Part shown: piece after piece, positions 30,995 through 45,305 of the stretch
Layout: each line of letters begins with the position of its first letter
Position numbering within the stretch: the first letter of the stretch is position 1
Assembly: GCF_020906515.1 (NCBI RefSeq)
Contig: NC_085853.1
Location: 1,240,001-1,304,000, forward strand
DNA: 64,000 nt
Reading direction: 5' to 3'
Source of the DNA: Vanrija pseudolonga
Lineage: Eukaryota; Basidiomycota; Tremellomycetes; Trichosporonales; Trichosporonaceae
Notes under the pieces: generated by a model
Database searches by the model: none
Told to the model about the DNA's origin: nothing
Seen by the model: the letters and a program-made list of their open reading frames with translations, nothing else
Position numbers and translations under genes: made by a program

Positions 30995-32612
30995 ATGCTC
31001 ATCCCCGCGCCGCCCATCCTGCGGCGCATCTTCTCGTCGTCGCCGCTGCTCGCGCCGCTACTCCTCATACTCGTGATCGCGACGCTGATCCTCAGCGCGA
31101 GCCCGACAGCAAGGAAACACACATTGCCGTCGTCATGGCGCGGCGTTGCATCGCCCCCAGCCGCAGACGAGGACCTCACGCCATTACCCCCGCTCTATGC
31201 CGCGTCTTTGCCGAGCCTGCAGCTCCCCGTGGCGCTGGTCCGCTACCCCGCCCTCGCGTCCCGCCTGCACGACTTTCTCCTCCGCCCGCTGGAGAGCGCG
31301 CCGGTCGCCGCAAAGACCAACCACGAGTCGTGTCCCCTCCCCATCGCGGACCTCATCGTCAACCAGGACCAGCTGGAGGGAAACCGCGACTTCTGGGGTA
31401 ACCTCACCACCGGCGACATTGCTGAGCACCGCGCCGCGTTGGTCAACTGGCTCGCGGCGCAGGCAGAAGCCGGCGCAGAGATTGTTGGCACACCGCAGAC
31501 GGGCTCGGGGAGAGGTATTGTCATTACTGCCGGCAACCAGGTGAGTTGAGCCGGGGCTGATGCTGCAACGCAGACCGCGCTGACACGCCCAGGACACGAC
31601 GCGCCGCGCCATCATCCTCCTCAAGCAGCTCAAGCACGTCGGCAACTTCCTTCCCGTGGAGGTGTTCCACTACCCCGACGAGCTGACCGACGCTGGCGAG
31701 CGCGCCGAGATCACGAGCCTCGGCGGCAAGATTGTCCAAGTCACGGGCGTGACCAAGTCGGAGGGCGCGTGGAAGAACTGGCAGATCAAGGGACTGGCCA
31801 TGATCCAGTCGTCGTTCGCACAGCTCATCTCACTCGACTCGGACAACCTCCCGCTCCGCTCCCTCGGACACCTGTTCGACGCCGAGGTGGTGCAGGACAC
31901 GGGTGCGGCCTTCTGGCCCGACCTGTCCAAGGACCACGCGGACAACGCCATCTGGCGTATCGTCGGCGAGGCGTGCACGCTCGACCAGTGGACGTTCGAG
32001 TCTGGCCAGATTGTCGTCGACAAGCGCGGCAACGACGGGCTCAACCTCGCTGCGCTGTGGCTCGCCGCCGGCATGATGGACGACCGCGACTGGTGGTTCA
32101 GGATGTGCGGCGGCGACAAGGACACGTACCGCTGGGCGTGGCGCGTGCTCGACATCCCGTATGCGACGTCACCGCGGTGGATGAGTGCGCTCGGGTTCCT
32201 CAACCCGCACGAAGGGGGCAGGTTCTGCGGGCACACAATGCTGCAGTACGACCTCGTCACGCCCAAGGGCTTCACCGAGCCCCCGCCGCTGTTCGTGCAC
32301 TCGAACTTGCTCAAGCATCTCGGAGGGAGCACCCGCGAGCGCGGCAACGTCTTCACGCACATCAAGCGCATGGCGGCCGACACGATCGACGACCCCTCCC
32401 TCAACTACGCCCACATGCACGTGTACACTGGTGCCGGGCAGGGCATGTGCCTCGACCTCGACATGCACGACACGGCCAAGCAGGCCCTGAGTGAGGACCA
32501 GCTCAACTCGCAGGTGCCGCTCACGCTCGAGGTCGGTGAGCTTGACGGCCAGCCGTTCAAGGGCTTTGAGGACGCCTTCTTTGACGCCGGCGGGTTTGTT
32601 GGCGGCTGGTAG
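30995..32612 (+). CDS. GT71 alpha-mannosyltransferase (MNN1/MNN2 family), type II membrane protein
   Basis: Two exons, 30995-31540 and 31593-32612, give about 520 residues. A signal anchor (LLAPLLLILVIATLIL, residues ~18-33) follows a short N-terminal tail, so the enzyme is expected in the Golgi lumen. The catalytic core shows GRGIVITAGNQ, then AIILLKQLKHVGNFLPVEVF and YPDEL, and the metal-binding DxD in FAQLISLDSDNLPL, followed by GAAFWPDL, the order seen in Mnn1/Mnn2 proteins. These add alpha-linked mannose from GDP-mannose to N- or O-glycans; linkage cannot be assigned. The end is GFVGGW with TAG at 32610-32612. The intron sits just before DTTRRAIIL and has a GTGAGT donor and CCCAG acceptor. 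Confidence 0.88.
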
Positions 32613-32856
32613 TGGTGATGTCTCTCCTCTTTCTTGTCTAGACAAGTCAGTTCATGTTGTATCCATCTCGATAGACTACATTGTATATGCTATTACAAGA
32701 GCAAAAGGACGGGGCCGCCCACGCAGGGCGCTGGGTAGCGGACTGATGAGCATACAACTGCGCCCTCGGGCGTTGTCACCATCAACATCACCCCCTGCCG
32801 ATCTTGCAACCGCCTCCTTTCCCGCCAACATTGTCAGCAAAAAGCAAAAGGTAATC

Positions 32857-32928
32857 CTTCCCGTCGGAGAATCGAACTCCGATCTCCCGCGTGACAAGCG
32901 AGCATACTAGCCGTTATACGAACGGGAA
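32857..32928 (-). tRNA. tRNA-Asp (GTC)
   Basis: On the minus strand a full cloverleaf can be drawn: acceptor TTCCCGT (5' end at 32928) with ACGGGAA, a D-arm region GTATAACGGCTAGTAT, anticodon stem CTCGC/GCGGG with loop TTGTCAC (anticodon GTC), T-arm CGGAG-TTCGATT-CTCCG, and discriminator G at 32857. There is no intron. It lies between the GT71 and SEC23 genes. Confidence 0.95.
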
Positions 32929-33216
32929 TTAGTAATTGTATTACCATATTTTCTAATCCTACTCGTGCCCTTTTCACCACACTCACCCCCACGTGGCAAT
33001 ATACTCCCGTTATGACGAGGCGCACTGGCGTGGAATCTCCAAGGTTGATGTTCCAGCGCGATTGGCAGGCGAAGTGCACTCGCTCACTGGTGGTGCACGC
33101 ACACACGGCCATCTTCCACGCCATCGACGACTGTTTCCATCGCCGTCGACCCGTCTGTCTCTTCAACAACAACCACTTTCTCTTTCCTGCATACCCACCC
33201 CAGGGGAGAGAGAAAA

Positions 33217-35766
<2,550 letters not shown>

Positions 35767-36135
35767 TTTGGGCGGGGGTGAGTAGATGAGCTGAGTTTGT
35801 ACGAGTTGCATGCCACGAATCATAGGATAGGCCGACGGTGCGCCGAGGGCGTAGCCCGAGGCGGTAATGCAGTGTGTCTTCGAGCCGCCGAGTCGCCGAG
35901 CGGAGCGATGCGAGGCGAGGTGGCGGCGGAGCGATGATGTGCGAGGCGGCGGCATGAGGAGGATAACGACGGTGATACAGTGTTCGCGGCGCCGAGGCCG
36001 CTGTCCGTCATCTCACCTCTCACCCCCTCATCCCCCATCCCCATCTCACTCATCCCCCTCACCCCACGCACACGACCACATGAAATAAGAGTTACATATG
36101 TGCACCAATGCAATGCTCTACGCCGCTTTCTCAGC
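35767..36135. other. Convergent intergenic region
   Basis: About 370 bases between SEC23 and mL41 stops. It holds imperfect GGAGCGATG/GCGAGGCG direct repeats near 35900-35955; no gene seen. Confidence 0.5.
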
Positions 36136-36773
36136 CTAAGCCTTGGCCTGCGCCTGCTCCTCAACCGCGCGCGTCTTCTCCTCCTCGACCCCCTGCTCGG
36201 GGAACCGCTGCACAAAAGCGCTCCACCACTTGCGGCGCTGCTCCATGATGAGCGCCTGGCGCTGGGAGAGCGACAGGGCGGCGTAGTTGGCCGAGAAGGC
36301 CTTGTAGTCGGCCGTCTTGAGACCGTTCTTCTTGGGCGGCGCGGGGCCGAACGGCGGCAGGCGGAGCGGCGCGGGGTCGTAGCGCGTCGTTGTGGCGTAT
36401 GGCTTGAGCTAGAGCGAGCGTCAGCGAGCAGCGGGGAAGGGGGTGGGGTGGTTGTGCGGCACCGTGAGATGGCGACGACACACCACACACCCCGCCGCAC
36501 TGCGCTGCGCGCGGCTCGGCTCGGCTCACGCCTACTCGTACTCACCGCCGACGCCTCAATCTTCTCGATCCCCGGCCCGACAAACACGCGCACCTGGCTG
36601 TCGACAACGCGGTACTTTGCCGTGCCCTTCACGACGTGCTTTCCGGGCGGGCCAGTCCGGTGGCCGCCGCCGGGCGCATACGCCTGCCGCGTGCCCTTGT
36701 AGTAGTCCTTGTTGCCGCGCTTCGGCGTGAGCGGGAGGCGGGACGCGCCGAGGAGGGACGTCGTGGGGCGCAT
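36136..36773 (-). CDS. MRPL27: Mitochondrial large-subunit ribosomal protein mL41 (MRPL27 family)
   Basis: Two exons, 36546-36773 and 36136-36408, with a 137-nt intron between IEKIEASA and LKPYATT. The N-terminal block SRLPLTPKRGNKDYYKGTR, followed by GKHVVKGTAKYRVVDSQVR and VFVGPGIEKIE, is the hallmark of the MRP-L27/mL41 family, a mitochondrial 54S/39S subunit protein. The C-terminal part, PPFGPAPPKKNGLKTADYKA and RKWWSAFVQRFPEQ, is the fungal extension. Total is about 166 residues. The basic N-terminus can serve as mitochondrial targeting sequence. The stop is TAG at 36136-36138. Confidence 0.9.
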
Positions 36774-37185
36774 GGTCGTGTGGTTGTTGTGGTGGTTTGG
36801 TCGTCGGTGTCGAAATGTCAAGCCGAGTTCCGTCAGTTCAGTGGTCGCTCGAAATCGGAAAAGTACGAGGTGTGGTGGAGGGTCAGTTTAGGCGGGCAAA
36901 ATGCAAGCCATGTGGCGCGCCTATTTGGGTCCGTCGCAGCCGTCACTCCGACAAGAGTCGGCTTCACCCAAGATTCGGCCTCGCTTCAATGCACCCCGAC
37001 ACGCCGCTCACGCCTCGCTGCGCTCGGCGCTCGCTCACCCACCACTGCATACCAAAGTACATCCGCGCCGTCTATACTCCTGACGCGGCAATATCCTTCT
37101 CCCTGTTCTGTATTCGGCCTCATCATCCGCCCCTCACTCCGCCAGCCATCTCAGCCCTTCCCCGCCCTGGCGTCAACTACCCCCC
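36774..37185. other. Intergenic region
   Basis: About 410 bases between mL41 start and the STRAP-like stop, both on the minus strand. No gene seen. Confidence 0.5.
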
Positions 37186-38483
37186 CTAATCCTGCGTCTG
37201 CCACAGTCCGTACGACTTGCCAGGCTGCGTCTGCCACAACCTGATCGTGCCGTCCTCGCTGCCACTCGCGTACACCTCGCCGTCGGGCGAGTACGACGCA
37301 CACAGCACAGGGCCGTGGTGGCCCTTGTACACCTCGCGCTCCGCGCCCGAGTCGAGGTCGTACACGCGCACCCAGGGGTCGCCAGACGAGCCAGCGACAA
37401 AACGGTCACGCAGGAAGGGGTGAAGCGACGCCGATGTCACCTCGTGAGGCAGGCCAATGGAAACCGGAGGGTGCTGTCTCAGGATGTCGAGGAAGTGCAC
37501 ATTCTTGCCCTGCGCAACAGCTAGCGTACCGCCGCCGTGTGCCAGCTCCATCGAGTTGATAGGTCCGCCAAGGTCGACCTCACCAATCTGCGACAGTGAC
37601 CTTAGGTCCCACCAACTGACGCGTTAGCTAGGCTCTACATCACAGAGCACAGCTACTCACCGGACCTTGCCGTCTTCAGCCGCAGAAACACCAACAGTGC
37701 CGCCCTGGCCCTCGTCCCAGACAATGCTCCGGATAACACCCTCGCATGACAGGCCATCGGGGTTGCTGCCAAGAACCAGGGGCTGGGCGTCGGTGCGGTT
37801 GAGGTCGAAGAGACGAATCTTCTTCTCGTTGCCGCCCTACGACGTCAGCGAGTGCCCCCAGGAAGCCCGTTCAGCACTCACAGTCAAGAGGTATTGGGGC
37901 TGCACCTGAGGGTTGAGGGCAACCGACCGCACAATGTGGTTGTGCGCAAATGTGTGAAGCGCCTCGCCAGTGTTCGTGTCCCAAATCTTGCTACGCAATG
38001 TCAGCCACGACTCCTAGCGCCCATAACTTCGCCGACATCGCCCCCGTCGCAGCGCCCAAACTCACGCAGTAAAGTCGGCGGATCCTGTAACAGCACGCGA
38101 TGTGTCGAGCGAGATCTTGGTGGACCAGACTGCGCCCTTGTGGCCTACACCCGTCAGCGCTCGTTCCCAGCTGTCTGCGTACCAAGGAAGGTGCCAATCC
38201 AGTCGCCAAGCCAGTTGCGCAGCATTGGGTTGCCGTCCTTACAGGCCGAGATCAGGAGATAGGTACCATCCTGGAGGCTGAGGCGTCAGCAACCAGTCAT
38301 ATGATCGATCACTCACATGTTGGAGAACTGGAGATGAACCACGGGCCTCGTGTGGCCCGAGCACAGAAGGGGCTGGACTTTGACGGTGGGTGTGGCCGAG
38401 CCGCCGTGGACATTGCCGTTGCTGTTCTGCAGGGCGGCACTTGCGTTGGCCGACGAGCCATAGCCATTCGGGTAGGCGACCAT
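37186..38483 (-). CDS. STRAP/Unrip-like WD40 repeat protein
   Basis: A seven-bladed WD40 propeller interrupted by several short introns. The order of blades is close to STRAP (serine/threonine kinase receptor-associated protein, also called Unrip): LLCSGHTRPVVHLQFS, then YLLISACKDGNPMLRNW and GDWIGTFLGHKGAVWS, SRAVTGSADFTAKIWD, LHTFAHNHIVRSVAL, YLLTGGNEKKIRLFDL, and at the end VYKGHHGPVLCASYSPDGE plus YASGSEDGTIRLWQT. The ATG at 38483 opens MVAYPNGYGSSANASAAL, a short low-complexity leader before the first blade. In animals STRAP works with the SMN complex in snRNP assembly and in TGF-beta signalling; the fungal role is probably in RNP assembly or mRNA control. The SmD1 gene lies next door in divergent orientation, a notable pairing but possibly chance. 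Confidence 0.88.
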
Positions 38484-39517
38484 TGTCTAAAAAAATGTTG
38501 CACAGAGACGAGGGAAGAGGGTGGTTCGGGTTCGGGGTTTATCGAGCGATCTTGACCGCGTCGACGAAATTACAGTGTACGCACAGAGCCTCGGGGTCAC
38601 GAGGAGACGAGGAGAACAATGGCAAGAGGGCGGCAAGAGACAATGCGAGGGTGGATTGATTGAGGTGTCGTGAAGAGTCGAGTGCAGATGTCGACCGATG
38701 GGACCGGACGGGTGGATACAGAGATGACGCGCGTTGCGAGCAGCGGCGTTGGAGTGGGAGTCGGAGTTGCGGGGTTGTTGCGTGTGCGACGGAGAGGGCT
38801 CAGCCCAAAAAGTCTATGTAGCTGGGGATTCGAGGTGAGATTGTGAGCGGTCGAGATGAGCCGCAAAGGTTGATGCGTCGGGTTGTTGTTGTTACTGCGA
38901 TGGAAGTAGAAGAGTGGGGTTCAAGTTGTGTGCGGGGTATCGGTTGTGTGTGGTGTGGTGTGTGTGTCGGCGCGTGTGTTTTGCGAACAAAGTGTAGTAG
39001 TAGAGTAAAACAGGCTGTATACGTGAACGAAGAGAGCGCGGCGAGGGGGGGTGGTGGACAGATTAAGAGGTGAGGAGGGGAGGAAGGAGGAGGAGAAGGA
39101 GGGAGGGGACGGTAAGGAAGGAGGTGGTGGTGTAGGAGGAGCAAGATGAACAACCGAGTCGGAGTAGGCGGTGACGACTGAGCCGCCCGCCCGCCGACAC
39201 TGCAGGCGCATCGCAATCATGACCTGACTGACCGCGCACCGCTCAATGGCGGCGGCATACGACAGAGGGGAGACGCGACGCCAGGCTGGGACTGAGAGTG
39301 CCACAACCGACCACGTGGCTTATACCGAAGTGCCGCCCACGCGAGTTGCATCCACTTCAGTCTCGAGCGAGCATTACACAACTTGACGCTTTCGAGGTGG
39401 CTGTCGCAACAACATCCACTCGGTCACGACCACCACCACCAACACCTAAAGAGGAGCAAAAAGCCCCAGGGCAGCGGCACGACACCCCGACCTCGCACTC
39501 CGACTCCGTCTTTCAAG
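38484..39517. other. Divergent intergenic region, STRAP-like / SmD1
   Basis: About 1.03 kb carrying both promoters. It has GT-rich and GGA-rich simple sequence (38940-39130) and a pyrimidine/AC-rich leader before SmD1. No protein gene seen. Confidence 0.5.
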
Positions 39518-40054
39518 ATGAAGCTCGTCAGGTGAGTCGTGTGGGCTGCGCCCTTCCTTCCTTCGGGTGGGCGCGCCACTTGCCTTCCTTTGTGTGTGTC
39601 TTCTGACTGTTCTAGGTTTTTGATGAAGCTCAACAACGAGACGGTCACGATCGAGCTCAAGAACGGGACCGTCATCCACGGAACGATCACTTGTGCGTTG
39701 CGTCATCGCCGCACGAGGCCAGCTATAAGGCGTGTTTGTGCTAACCCACCCCCAGCCGTCGACCCGCAGATGAACACGCACCTCAAGAGCGTCAAGCTCA
39801 CGCTGCGCAACCACGTGCCCGGCACGGCGCCGCAGCACCTCGACTCGATCGCGGTGCGCGGCAACAACGTGCGGTACTACATCCTGCCCGACTCGCTCCC
39901 GCTCGACACGCTGCTGGTCGACGACGCCCCGCGCGCAAAGAAGCGCAAGGAGGGCGCTGCTGCCGCCGCTGCCTCGCGCGGACGCGGCGGACCCCGTGGT
40001 GGACGTGGCGGACGCGGTGGACCCCGCGGACGCGGACGAGGACGCGGTTTCTAA
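39518..40054 (+). CDS. SMD1: Sm protein D1 of spliceosomal snRNPs
   Basis: Three exons (39518-39531, 39616-39692, 39756-40054) give about 129 residues. The Sm1 motif is [20 protein letters not shown], then [20 protein letters not shown], and the Sm2 motif is [20 protein letters not shown]. The sequence is nearly that of SmD1 in other eukaryotes. The C-terminus is a run of RGRGG, GGRGG and RGRGRG repeats, the usual target for arginine dimethylation before SMN-assisted ring assembly. SmD1 is one of seven proteins encircling the Sm site of U1, U2, U4 and U5 snRNAs. The first exon encodes only MKLV and part of Arg, and the gene itself needs two splicing events. Confidence 0.97.
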
Positions 40055-40363
40055 GCGTGGCGGCCAGAGAGAGTGGATGGAGAGGTGGATGGACCACGAC
40101 GAGAGGTGGAGAGGCGGTTGCTGGAGACGGCCGACGAGGACGAGGCCGGCCGATCTACGTGACCTCGCAGCTGCAGCAGATGCCCCTGCATGTATTCCCA
40201 TGACTCTAGGGGGTGCGCCGGTGTAGGGCAGTGGAGGCAATGGGAGCTAAACTCGATCCGCCAGCACGCTGAATCCACTCCTAACCGCATTACTCAACCA
40301 CACTGTAAACCTCAAGCACACTGCATATTGCCACTACAAGATCTCTAATGTCCCCAACGACGC
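40055..40363. other. Convergent intergenic region
   Basis: About 310 bases between SmD1 and the dehydrogenase; nothing beyond 3' ends seen. Confidence 0.5.
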
Positions 40364-41966
40364 CTAGTAGCCCTTGACGGGGTCGATACGGTTGATGGGC
40401 TTGCCGCCGGCGCGCAGGCGCTCAACGTTGGCAAGGAGGAGGTTTGTCGCCTCGTCAAAGTAGGTCGCCGAGTCTGACGACGTGTGGGGGGTGATGAGCG
40501 CGCGGGGGTGCGACAGGAGGGGGTGGTTGTCGGGCAGCGGCTCGGGGTCGGTAACATCCAGGCCGGCGGCGACGATGCCGTCCTTGGAGTCGAGGGACGC
40601 GAGGAGGTCTTCCGAGTGGACGAGGTCTCCGCGGCCGACGTTGATGAAGAGTGCGTCCTTGGGGAGCTTGGCGAGGTGCTCCTTCGTGAGCAGCCACTTT
40701 GTCGCCGGCGTGGAGGGGAGGGACGCGACGAGGATCTGCGACTGGGACAGGAACTCGCCAAAGCTCGCCTCGTCAGCGGTAGAGTAGAACGCCTTGGGGA
40801 TCGACCCGTCGACGTCGCCCGTCCCGGGGATAATGTACCCGTCGTCGGCCTTGCGCTCGCCGGTCGAGTTGGCAGCGATAACAATCGCGCCGAACGCCTG
40901 CAAAAGACGCGCAGTCTCGCGCGCAATGTGCCCGTAGCCGAGCAGGCCGACCGTGCGCCCGCGCAGAGAGTGCGCGCCGATGAAAAAGCCCGAGGCCGAC
41001 TCGGGACGGTAGCGCAGCTCGGGGCGCTTGACCCAGCGCTTTTCGGACTGGAGGGGGGTTAGCAACAGCCGACGAAGCGAGCGGGCAGAGACGACGCCTG
41101 CGCCCCTAGCCCACTCACCCTGGCAATGTAGTGCGAGTTCTGGAAGTTGAAGTAGACTGTGCGGTGGGTGGTTAGTAACCGAGATTTCGGAGTCTCCGCC
41201 CACGGCCGGTATTCGCGTCGGCGCCACTCACGCGCAACGATCTGGCCGATAATGTACTGCGGGATCGTGAGGACGTGGATGCCTGTGGGTGGGGGTGTGA
41301 GCGGGGTTCGGTGCGGCGCGGCACGGCGCGGCGCGGTATCCGGGATGCGGGCACGCCGTGGCCACAACTCGACTCGACTCACCCGAAGCTCCACACACTG
41401 CGATCTGTTTCTTCGCCGCGTCCGACTCGAGGGCCGGGACGTGGAGCGCGTGGTTGGCGCCGGCTGTGAATGTTAGGTGCTATCGTCTGGGATGCGGCTA
41501 GCTGGGCGCTGTCTGCGACGGCTGTGCAGGCCGCACGTGGGTTCGCCGACGCCGACGCCGCTGCTCCACCGGCCCTCCACCGGCGGTGCGGCGTGCTAGG
41601 ATACCGCAGTCGCTGACTACGCCGACGCACTAGTGCCCGCAGCGACGTCTGGGTTCCCACCATCCAGCCAGCTCGCCACACTGCTTGCTTGCTCTGCTCG
41701 GCGGGCCGCTAGCGGCCCTCCGAGCCCATGCCGCACTCACCCGAAGTCAGCTGCACGACCTTGGTGTTGGGAATGTCCTTGAACTCGAGCCACTGGGGCA
41801 GGCCGAGCCAGCGCGTGAACCACACGTCAATGTCCGCCAGCACATCCTTGGGCACGTCGCCCTCCGGGTGGTAGTGCACCGTCGCGAACGACTTGCGCAG
41901 CTTGGCGAGCGACGCCTCGGACAGGTCGAGCGTGACTGCGATGGTCGAGTAGGTGGGGATGGTCAT
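40364..41966 (-). CDS. D-isomer-specific 2-hydroxyacid dehydrogenase
   Basis: Five exons by my reading: 41741-41966, 41383-41463, 41232-41282, 41119-41156 and 40364-41047. The NAD-binding Rossmann motif is TVGLLGYGHIARETARLL. Catalytic residues are in place: Arg in FINVGRGDLVHSE, Glu in LDVTDPEPLPDNHPL, and His in ALITPHTSSD. Expected reaction is NAD(P)H-dependent reduction of a 2-keto acid to the D-2-hydroxy acid, or the reverse; the substrate (glyoxylate, hydroxypyruvate or another) is not evident. No targeting peptide is apparent. The first intron (41464-41740, 277 nt) is several times longer than others in this window, while two internal exons are under 60 nt, so these boundaries deserve care. 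Confidence 0.82.
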
Positions 41967-42463
41967 GGTGTCGGTCTGGAGCTTGGGGGTTAGGACGGGG
42001 CGTGGGCGATAATCGGTCCACTCACCGACATTTTAAAGCTAGATGCTTGCTGCTACTGCTGATGGCTCGGTACCCACTGGCCTTGCTCTGTCAGCACTCG
42101 AGTTGCAGTTGCGACACATCGCGCCAGCCAAACTATGCGATAACGGCTCTGTATGCCCTCATCGCTCGCACTGGCCCTGCTGCCCCTGCCTCCCCTGCCC
42201 CTCGGTCATAACCGAATTTGCACCCGCGCCCCTGGCGGAGTTGCCGATGGCGCAATGAGACGCAACGGAATTTGGCCAGATGGATTGGTTGCAAGCCATG
42301 CATTGCAGTCTAGAGCACGTATACCACGCCCGGCACACCGGCGCCAAGACGCGGCCTTCGCGAGCGTGTACTGGGACGCCATCGCTACGCTCGCGTAGCC
42401 CACCGGCCTCGCGACGTGGTGGCCGAGGTGTAACCGCTGCCGCCACCATCGCCCTCACCCCCC
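41967..42463. other. Intergenic region
   Basis: About 500 bases between the dehydrogenase start and the DUS3 stop, both on the minus strand. No gene seen. Confidence 0.5.
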
Positions 42464-44836
42464 CTATCCCTGCGCCTCCTCGCTGCCATACGCGTTGCTC
42501 TTGTGCTTTGGCGAGAACGTAAAGCTCTCGTCAGGTGGGCCCAGGAACATCTCCGCAATCTTGAGCCAGTCGCCCACGTACGGCGACGCCAGTAGCGTCT
42601 CCAGCTCGTTGCGGCCCTTGTAGGACGGCGGGCGCTCGTTGATCATCGGCGGCATGCGCTCGAGCAGACCGATGGGGATGTAGCGGTGCTGGAACGACAG
42701 GGCCTCGCAGAGGAATCGTCGAGTCAGGTTGACACCCAGCGTGTCGCTGCCCCAGTGGCTCAGGCCATACTCTGCAAACTGCGGCAAGTCAGCATACGTG
42801 ACGGTTGCGGCATGCCGAGTATGTAACTCACCTTGCGAATGCCCTCGAGACGCTCCGTCGCTGAAATGTCCCACTCTCGCCTCTCGGCAATCTCCGTAAA
42901 GAGCCATGGCTTGATGAGCGCGCCGCGCGCCAGCATGACACCATCAACGCCCGTCTTCTCCTTCGCCTCGTAGTAACCCTGGGCTGAAAAGCAGTCGCCG
43001 TTGCCAAAGATGGGAATCGGCGCCATGCCCGCATCCTTGACAGCCTCGCGTGCGACTTCGACACACTCCTTGATGTAGTCCCAGTTGGCAAGACGCGAGT
43101 AGCGTTGCTGACGCGAGCGACCGTGGAGCTGGATGGGTCAGCCAGGTGCAGCCATCACCGGACCCACAGTCATGGCAGAGACGCCCCACTCGGTCTCATA
43201 CCGTGGCATCAGCTTGTGTGCATTGGGCTTGTTGTTGAGGATACCAGTGCGGAACTTGACGGTCAGGGGGACTGGGGGTGTCAGAGAGGCAAGCCGACGC
43301 GACGCCACACTCACTCTCGCCAAGGGCACGGTTCATGCCAACAAGGATCTTGCCAAGACGGGTCGGCTGGTCCATCACTGTTGTGTTAGCGCTAACCTGG
43401 ACCGGCTACCCACGAGCACTGCCTGCGCCCTGCTGGAAGATCAAGTCGATAGGACAGCCCATGTTGATGTCCACAAAGTCGATGCCGCTAGGGCCGAGCT
43501 CCTTGGCGAGCAGCTCAGCAGCAGGGACCATGCGGTTGGGGAAGCCGCCGGCAAGCTGCACACCAAACATCTTCTCCGACTCGTGGCGGCGAACGAGGGC
43601 CCATTCCTCGGCGCTGCCAGTCACCAGCGGCTGGGCGAGCGCCATCTCCGAGATGGTGATCGTTGCTCCGTAGTCGACACACAGGCGGCGGAAGGGCTAC
43701 GGTGTCAGTGCTGGACAAGAATCACCGACATACCAAGTTGCCGACAGTCGTTAAGGGCGCAAGGTACAGCCCGTTCTCCCAGTTCAGGCGCCGCTTCTCC
43801 TCCGGGCGCATCGGCACGTCCATCGCCTCGGCCTCGCCGTCAATGACGCCCTTCTCTTCGGGCTCAGTCTTGACAGGTGGTGCCGCGTTCATGGCCTCCT
43901 CCTCGTTCATCGCGCTCTCCTCATCCTCTTCACCAGCAGGAGCCTTCTTCTTGTAGAAGTCGCGCTTCTTGTTGAGCGTAAACTCCTTCTGCGGCTCGAT
44001 GTGGTGGAGGTACTTTGGTGAGAAGTCCCAAGGCCACTGGGCGTGTCAGCTCTTACCCGTAACACCACGTACCGAGTTCTGCTTCAGCGACTTCAACATC
44101 CCGGGCGTAGTCCAGTTTAGCTCCTTGAACTTGATATGCGAGCCCTCGGTGCCCGCCGGATCCTCCTTTGGACCGATCTCCCAGTGTCCGAGACGCAATG
44201 GCCCGTCCGGCCCCTCGCCCGTTACTCTGCGCACATGGGCGCCGAGGAAGCGACACCGCCACCCAGCAGGACAGTACCCGAGCTCCTTGAATACGGGGCA
44301 GGTGGTACCGAGGTCGAGCGTCTTGCCGATCAGGTCGTCGTGCTCGCTAGCCACTGGCTCCGACTTGACGACGTAAGGTTCTTCGCCGACCAGCGTGGCC
44401 CAAGGGACGTAGTTAACGTCGTGAGGCTTGACCTCAAAGTATCCATCCCAGCTGTGCTGGAACTTGCACCCCGTGCCGCGGGGGCACTCGACGCCAGTCT
44501 CCCAAGCCTTGCAGATCCGGATCGCGGCCTCGCCCTTCGGCTTGCCCTTTGCGGTGGTGCGTGTCTTGAAGCCCTTCTTGTTCTTCTGACGCTTGTCACC
44601 ACCGCCACCGCCGCCTTCTCTGCTTCCTCCAGCCTCGGCGGCATCGTCGTCGACAGCGCCGCTACGCTTGCCGGTGGACGAGGACGGCTCGACAATGTAC
44701 CTGAGCGGCGTGAGTGGAGGCAATGGTGGTAGGTTACTGCAGCAACGACATACTCTGCCTTGACTGCCGCGACGCCTGCCCGTCCTCGAAGCTCGTCTTC
44801 CTTCTCTTCGTTTCTGCTCTGTGGTCCTCCTGTCAT
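42464..44836 (-). CDS. DUS3: tRNA-dihydrouridine(47) synthase DUS3 with two CCCH fingers
   Basis: A multi-exon gene for a protein of about 700 residues. Exon 1 starts [16 protein letters not shown] at 44836; a 50-nt intron then joins VKAE to [12 protein letters not shown]. Two CCCH zinc fingers follow: [19 protein letters not shown]...H and [18 protein letters not shown]...H. The FMN-dependent TIM barrel starts at [18 protein letters not shown] / [11 protein letters not shown] and includes [25 protein letters not shown], and the loop around the catalytic Cys region, [14 protein letters not shown], then [12 protein letters not shown] and [15 protein letters not shown]. This is the Dus3 architecture; it reduces U47 in cytosolic tRNAs using NADPH. 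The C-terminal helical tRNA-binding part ends EAQG with TAG at 42464-42466. SEC61 starts 470 bases away in divergent orientation. Confidence 0.93.
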
Positions 44837-45305
44837 TGGGGCTTTGGTGTTGTATTGTTATCAAGTGTGTCGTTGTTGTCGTCGTCGTTGGGTGGTAACT
44901 GACTGTTATTGCCCAAATCAGTGGACCACCGTCTCGGCCAACTTTTGAACCAAAGGCGGGGCCTAAAGTGATTAGAATGTTACGTAACCAAATTATTTTG
45001 TGTCGTCGTGGCTGGCTGGTTTTGGCCCATATGGCGGGCGCGGCGGAGGCCCTTGCTGCCAGGTCGACCACCCCTGAGCTCCAGCGTGTCGTGGCCAGTG
45101 AGCGTGCCAGCGTGCACCGGCACCGCCAGCCAGCCAGCCTGCCAGCCAGCCGCTCCATCCACCGCCGCTTCCATCTCGTTCCAATCCACTCTCTAATCAT
45201 CTCCACTCAACACTCCTCTTCATCACAGTCCTTGCACATCCACAAGGACATCCCCCCTCTTCTTCTTTTCGGTTCGGCTACTGACTCCCGTGGAAAGTCG
45301 CCAAA
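44837..45305. promoter_or_regulatory. Bidirectional promoter region, DUS3 / SEC61
   Basis: 469 bases lie between the two start codons, so both promoters must be here. The right half is pyrimidine-rich (CT-rich leader before SEC61), as usual for highly expressed basidiomycete genes. No specific factor site is claimed. Confidence 0.5.
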
